Of a stretch of 11,179 nucleotides of DNA, positions 8,341 through 11,179 are shown in pieces; the first letter of the stretch is position 1; the number at the start of each line of letters is the position of its first letter. The notes beneath the pieces were generated by a model. The model was not told where the DNA came from. It worked only from the letters and a program-made list of their open reading frames with translations, and searched no databases. This stretch comes from Stramenopiles sp. TOSAG23-2 (Eukaryota; Sar), in contig LT649957.1 of NCBI GenBank assembly GCA_900128395.1, positions 1 to 11,179 on the forward strand, in the 5' to 3' direction. The position numbers and the translations under genes are program-made.

Positions 8341-8726
8341 TTAAGGGAATATATTTTAGTAATTTATTTGGATTAATGTATAATATACAATTTGTGATGG
8401 TTGCTGTTCTCTGAGAGAAAAATACATAAAACTATTACTCCTTAAACAAATACAAACCTCGATAAAACACGGTATTATATATCACAAAACACAAAACACG
8501 ACTCAGTGGAAATGAGAAACATAGAAGAAACAAAACATTACTCGTTAGTCGTTCAGTTATCATTCAACAATCAAGAATCAAAGTTGCAGATATTTCATCA
8601 ACAATTTTTGCTAATTGTATATTGTTCTATATATAAGATCTACGCAGAATCATTCATATATATACATATATATATATAATATTGTATTTTTTTTTGTACG
8701 TAGTGATACGAACCCTAATTATTACA

Positions 8727-11179
8727 ATGGCGTCATTAACTGTAAAAGAAAAAATAGCATTGTGGAATAAGAAAAAGGGTCCAAGCCAAGAAAAAAATGT
8801 CCGTACTGTATCACCAAAATTGGCTGCAAAACTACTGCCACTTGAGAAAAAGCTCCCTATAAGCAATGGCTCTGGAAATAGCAATAATAATGATATTGAT
8901 CAACAAAATAATGATAACAATGATGACAAAGCAAAAAGTGACAATGAGGACAGTAATGCCACCTCAAATGTTCCTTATAATCATATGTCTTCATTTGTAA
9001 ATGGTATGGATCAACAAAATAATGACATCAATGATGACGAAAAAAAAAGTGACAATGGGGGAAATAATGCCAACTCAAATATTGAACGCCCCTCAAGCAC
9101 TGCAAATATGTGGAACGATACACAACATCCCCCTACCCACTATCTTGGAGCAAACAATCGGGAAATAGCGTTTACACATAACGAATGGACACAATTAAGA
9201 AATAATTTATTTGCATTGAAGCAACAAAAAGACACTTTTATGTGTGAAAAAGCATATCGTTTTTCTATGCAAATGAATGCGTTACAAGATATTTATTCAT
9301 TTCCAAATGCAACTGTATGTAAAAGTCAATGTATAATTGCTGCTGGTAAATGTGCAGAAGCAGCTGCACAAATATTTTTACCACCAGAGGAAGGTCAATC
9401 GAAGAAAAGTGTAAAGTATGTGTATCGGCAAAAAACAAATGGAGATCAATATGTTTACAAAATTAAAGTTTGGGGAACTGATTTTAAAGGTAATCCAGCA
9501 TGGGTTGATTCTCTCGATGCCCAAATTAAATTTTTAGTATCACAAAAAAATATTATACCGGAACATATTACCAATGCATTGGATAGATTACGTAAATATG
9601 GTAATAAAAGGCATAGTAATGCTGCAGATTTACAATTACGAGATCGTCCAAAAGTAGCAGCATGTATGTTTGTTATTGGCAAAGCAATACATGATTATAT
9701 CCAATTAAATTTTGATGTTACGACCAATAATACATCCGTTCCATCTGTATTACAAAATACAATTGCTGCGACATTTACAAGAGATAGTTCACAATATAAT
9801 GCAATACAAACTATGTATCAATTATTAAATTTAAATTTTCCACAAGGAAGTGAATCTTATCATAATTTACAAGCAAGTTTTCCACATTTATTTCAACAAG
9901 TAGTTGAATGGCAACAAATACGTACAAATGTAATATCTCCCCGTAATAACCTTCAAGAACAAGTTCAAACGTTAGAGACAAAAGTTGGAAATTTAAGTGA
10001 TGTGCATTTACGATTACATGAAGCACAACCTCAATTAATTACTCTTCAGATAAGCGTGAATACATTACAAAATAATTTTAAAAATGCACAAAATCAACAT
10101 AATTTTAATGAAATTAGTAGGATAAAACCATTGCTCGAACAAGAAAAACAAACATTAAAACGTAGAATGCAAGAAATTGGATATGCGTATGTGGTATTCC
10201 AAGATGCTACAAAACTTCAAAGTAAGATTAAGAAATTGTTAGATCGTGCAGCACAAGATGTAAATATTGCAGAAGGTAATCTTTTACAAGCTTTGTTTAA
10301 TCGTGTTGAAAATGTTATTACTCAATTAAAAAATCGAGATGATTGTATATTTTTAATTTACAAATTTAAACTTGGAGAAGATACATGGGAGTTGTATAAA
10401 TACTTTCGTGCTGGTAATTTTAAGTCGAGAAAAGAAACAATTGATGCAAGAAATTGTGGTGTTACAACGTATAATGATTATGAAGAATTTAAACGTTGCG
10501 GGTTTAATTCAAATGATGATTGGAATGATTATCAATATTATTTAAATGGTAAATTTACATCAAGAAGTGAAATGATGAAAGCACGACGTGGTGGGTTTAC
10601 TACACGTGCAGTATATATTTCATATACAAATTTAGGATTTCAAAATTATAATGAAATTGATGATTATAATGTATGTGTTAATGGTAATTTTACATCAAAA
10701 AGTGAAATGATGCAAGCTAGAAATTGTGGTGTTACAACGTTTAATGATTATGAAGAATTTAAACGTTGCGGGTTTAATTCAAACGATCATTGGAATGATT
10801 ATCAATACTATTTAAATGGTAATTTTACATCAAAAAGTGAAATGATGAAAGCACGACGTGGTGGGTTTACTACACGTGAAGAGTACGTAGTAGCGAGTAT
10901 TCACGAAAAATATAAAGAAAAGTTTCCACGCGGTACGCCAATAGTATGTGCATGTGAAAAAGGACGTTTTGAGGATGTGAAATTATTGATTACAGGGCGT
11001 AATAATGTGAATGGTAGTAATGGTAATAATAATAATATGACATTGGAAGAATACGTGAATCAAGTCGGTACAAATAGTCGTGGTTATGATGGATATACAC
11101 CTTTAATAGCAGCTGCAGGGAACAAACATTTCCAAATAGTTAAATATTTGATTGAACAAGGTGAAGCTGATCCTAATAT
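8727..11179 (+). CDS. Multidomain protein: HEPN/DUF4145-like domain, helical region, 45-residue repeats, ankyrin repeats (3' end outside window)
   Basis: The frame stays open for 817 codons to the window edge. The ATG has A at -3 and G at +4, and an in-frame TAA at 8634 blocks longer starts. Order: basic N-terminus (1-42); Asn/Asp-rich linker (48-125); a globular region (about 145-320) with GKCAEAAAQ (207-215), SLDAQIKFLVSQ and LRKYGNKRH (288-296), resembling the helix and 'LR..GN...H' motif of DUF4145/HEPN-like proteins; a helical, heptad-prone region (about 405-535); four tandem 45-residue repeats (557 to about 735); an ankyrin-like unit (GTPIVCACEKGRFEDVKLLI, from 736), an Asn-rich loop and a canonical ankyrin unit (from 788: GYTPLIAAA...VKYLIEQG). 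Ankyrin repeats usually bind proteins; what this one senses or binds is unknown. The DUF4145 link is inference from a short motif. No intron is needed. Confidence 0.85.
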   Translation, partial: MASLTVKEKIALWNKKKGPSQEKNVRTVSPKLAAKLLPLEKKLPISNGSGNSNNNDIDQQNNDNNDDKAKSDNEDSNATSNVPYNHMSSFVNGMDQQNNDINDDEKKSDNGGNNANSNIERPSSTANMWNDTQHPPTHYLGANNREIAFTHNEWTQLRNNLFALKQQKDTFMCEKAYRFSMQMNALQDIYSFPNATVCKSQCIIAAGKCAEAAAQIFLPPEEGQSKKSVKYVYRQKTNGDQYVYKIKVWGTDFKGNPAWVDSLDAQIKFLVSQKNIIPEHITNALDRLRKYGNKRHSNAADLQLRDRPKVAACMFVIGKAIHDYIQLNFDVTTNNTSVPSVLQNTIAATFTRDSSQYNAIQTMYQLLNLNFPQGSESYHNLQASFPHLFQQVVEWQQIRTNVISPRNNLQEQVQTLETKVGNLSDVHLRLHEAQPQLITLQISVNTLQNNFKNAQNQHNFNEISRIKPLLEQEKQTLKRRMQEIGYAYVVFQDATKLQSKIKKLLDRAAQDVNIAEGNLLQALFNRVENVITQLKNRDDCIFLIYKFKLGEDTWELYKYFRAGNFKSRKETIDARNCGVTTYNDYEEFKRCGFNSNDDWNDYQYYLNGKFTSRSEMMKARRGGFTTRAVYISYTNLGFQNYNEIDDYNVCVNGNFTSKSEMMQARNCGVTTFNDYEEFKRCGFNSNDHWNDYQYYLNGNFTSKSEMMKARRGGFTTREEYVVASIHEKYKEKFPRGTPIVCACEKGRFEDVKLLITGRNNVNGSNGNNNNMTLEEYVNQVGTNSRGYDGYTPLIAAAGNKHFQIVKYLIEQGEADPN
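8898..9080 (+). repeat. 72-bp direct repeat in the Asn/Asp-rich linker (period 111 bp)
   Basis: Copies at 8898-8969 and 9009-9080 both begin GATCAACAAAATAATGA and end with TCAAAT. I count about 10 mismatches in 72 bases. The 111-bp period equals 37 codons, so the frame is preserved. The encoded segments both start DQQNND and run through Asp/Asn/Lys-rich sequence, giving the linker its acidic character. Confidence 0.85.
10395..10931 (+). repeat. Four tandem 135-bp (45-codon) units, organised as a 270-bp higher-order duplication
   Basis: Units span 10395-10529, 10530-10664, 10665-10799 and 10800 to about 10931 (the last drifts into a linker). Units 1 and 3 share ARNCGVTT.NDYEEFKRCGF; units 2 and 4 share YQYYLNG.FTS.SEMMKARR followed by GGFTTR. 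Bases 10451-10608 match 10721-10878 at 152 of 158 positions by my count, exactly 270 bp apart. Within each unit an aromatic-ended '[GN]F' step recurs at spacings of 17, 14 and 14 residues. I cannot assign the repeat to a named family. Confidence 0.92.
10932..11179 (+). other. Start of an ankyrin-repeat domain
   Basis: The first unit (residues about 736-765, GTPIVCACEKGRFEDVKLLI) keeps the TP..A...G..e.VklLi pattern with Ile-Val in place of the usual Leu-His. An Asn-rich loop with a TLEEYVNQVG segment (about 766-785) follows, then a canonical unit (from 788) with DGYTPLIAAAGNKHFQIVKY, a LIEQG turn and ADPN leading to the next repeat, which is outside the window. The ADPN end predicts that more ankyrin units follow. 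Confidence 0.85.

Larger units (their letters stand above)
7113..8726. other. Divergent intergenic region between the HYLS1-like and ankyrin-repeat genes
   Basis: A very AT-rich 1.6-kb spacer that must hold both promoters. It contains a minisatellite at 7440-7995 (separate entry), a 14-bp perfect palindrome centred on TATCGATA (7326-7339), a short codon-like patch at 8248-8340 (separate entry), an A/C-rich stretch at about 8425-8535 with ACAAAACAC repeats, and an (AT)n run at about 8656-8680. A TATA-like TATATATAAG (8628-8637) lies about 90 bp before the ankyrin-gene ATG, but in such AT-rich DNA this is weak evidence. I see no tRNA, rRNA or transposase. Confidence 0.6.

Noticed and set aside
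1-11179. Dictyostelid origin suggested by Asn-rich proteins
   Set aside because: Base composition is less extreme than in Dictyostelium and a HYLS1-like centriole gene would not be expected in a lineage without cilia.

Overview
This is AT-rich nuclear DNA from a unicellular eukaryote. It carries three long, intron-free protein genes: an exportin-7 (Ran-dependent nuclear transport receptor), a HYLS1-like centriole/cilium protein, and the 5' part of a large ankyrin-repeat protein that the window cuts off. The eukaryotic protein families, Asn/Asp/Thr homopolymer tracts from triplet microsatellites, strong preference for A/T-ending codons (TTA Leu, AAT Asn), long AT-rich spacers and absence of operon-like spacing all point to a protist. 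A HYLS1 homologue suggests that the lineage builds a centriole or flagellum at some life stage, which argues against dictyostelids despite the Asn-rich proteins. I cannot name the organism; a stramenopile or another flagellate-forming protist is possible.

Layout. 1-681: upstream region, with a short GC-richer patch at the left edge, a GA-rich stretch and a perfect 75-bp tandem duplication. 682-4617 (+): exportin-7. 4618-5114: convergent 3' flanks, with a candidate poly(A) signal, a GTCAA cluster and a GT-rich tract on the XPO7 side, and a C-rich (G-rich on the minus strand) stretch on the other side. 5115-7112 (-): HYLS1-like protein swollen by low-complexity tracts. 7113-8726: a 1.6-kb divergent spacer with a degenerate minisatellite of at least eight ~65-bp units. 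8727-11179 (+, runs off the edge): a multidomain protein with an Asn/Asp-rich N-terminus, a domain whose LRxxGNxxxH motif resembles DUF4145/HEPN-like proteins, a helical coiled-coil-prone region, four tandem 45-residue repeats and ankyrin repeats.

The three genes do not form a pathway: two are conserved housekeeping or cell-structure genes and the third looks like a lineage-specific, fast-evolving accessory gene. The most interesting item is that third gene. Its domain combination and its nested 45-residue repeat (copies 270 bp apart are 96% identical in DNA) match no family I can name and suggest recent internal amplification.
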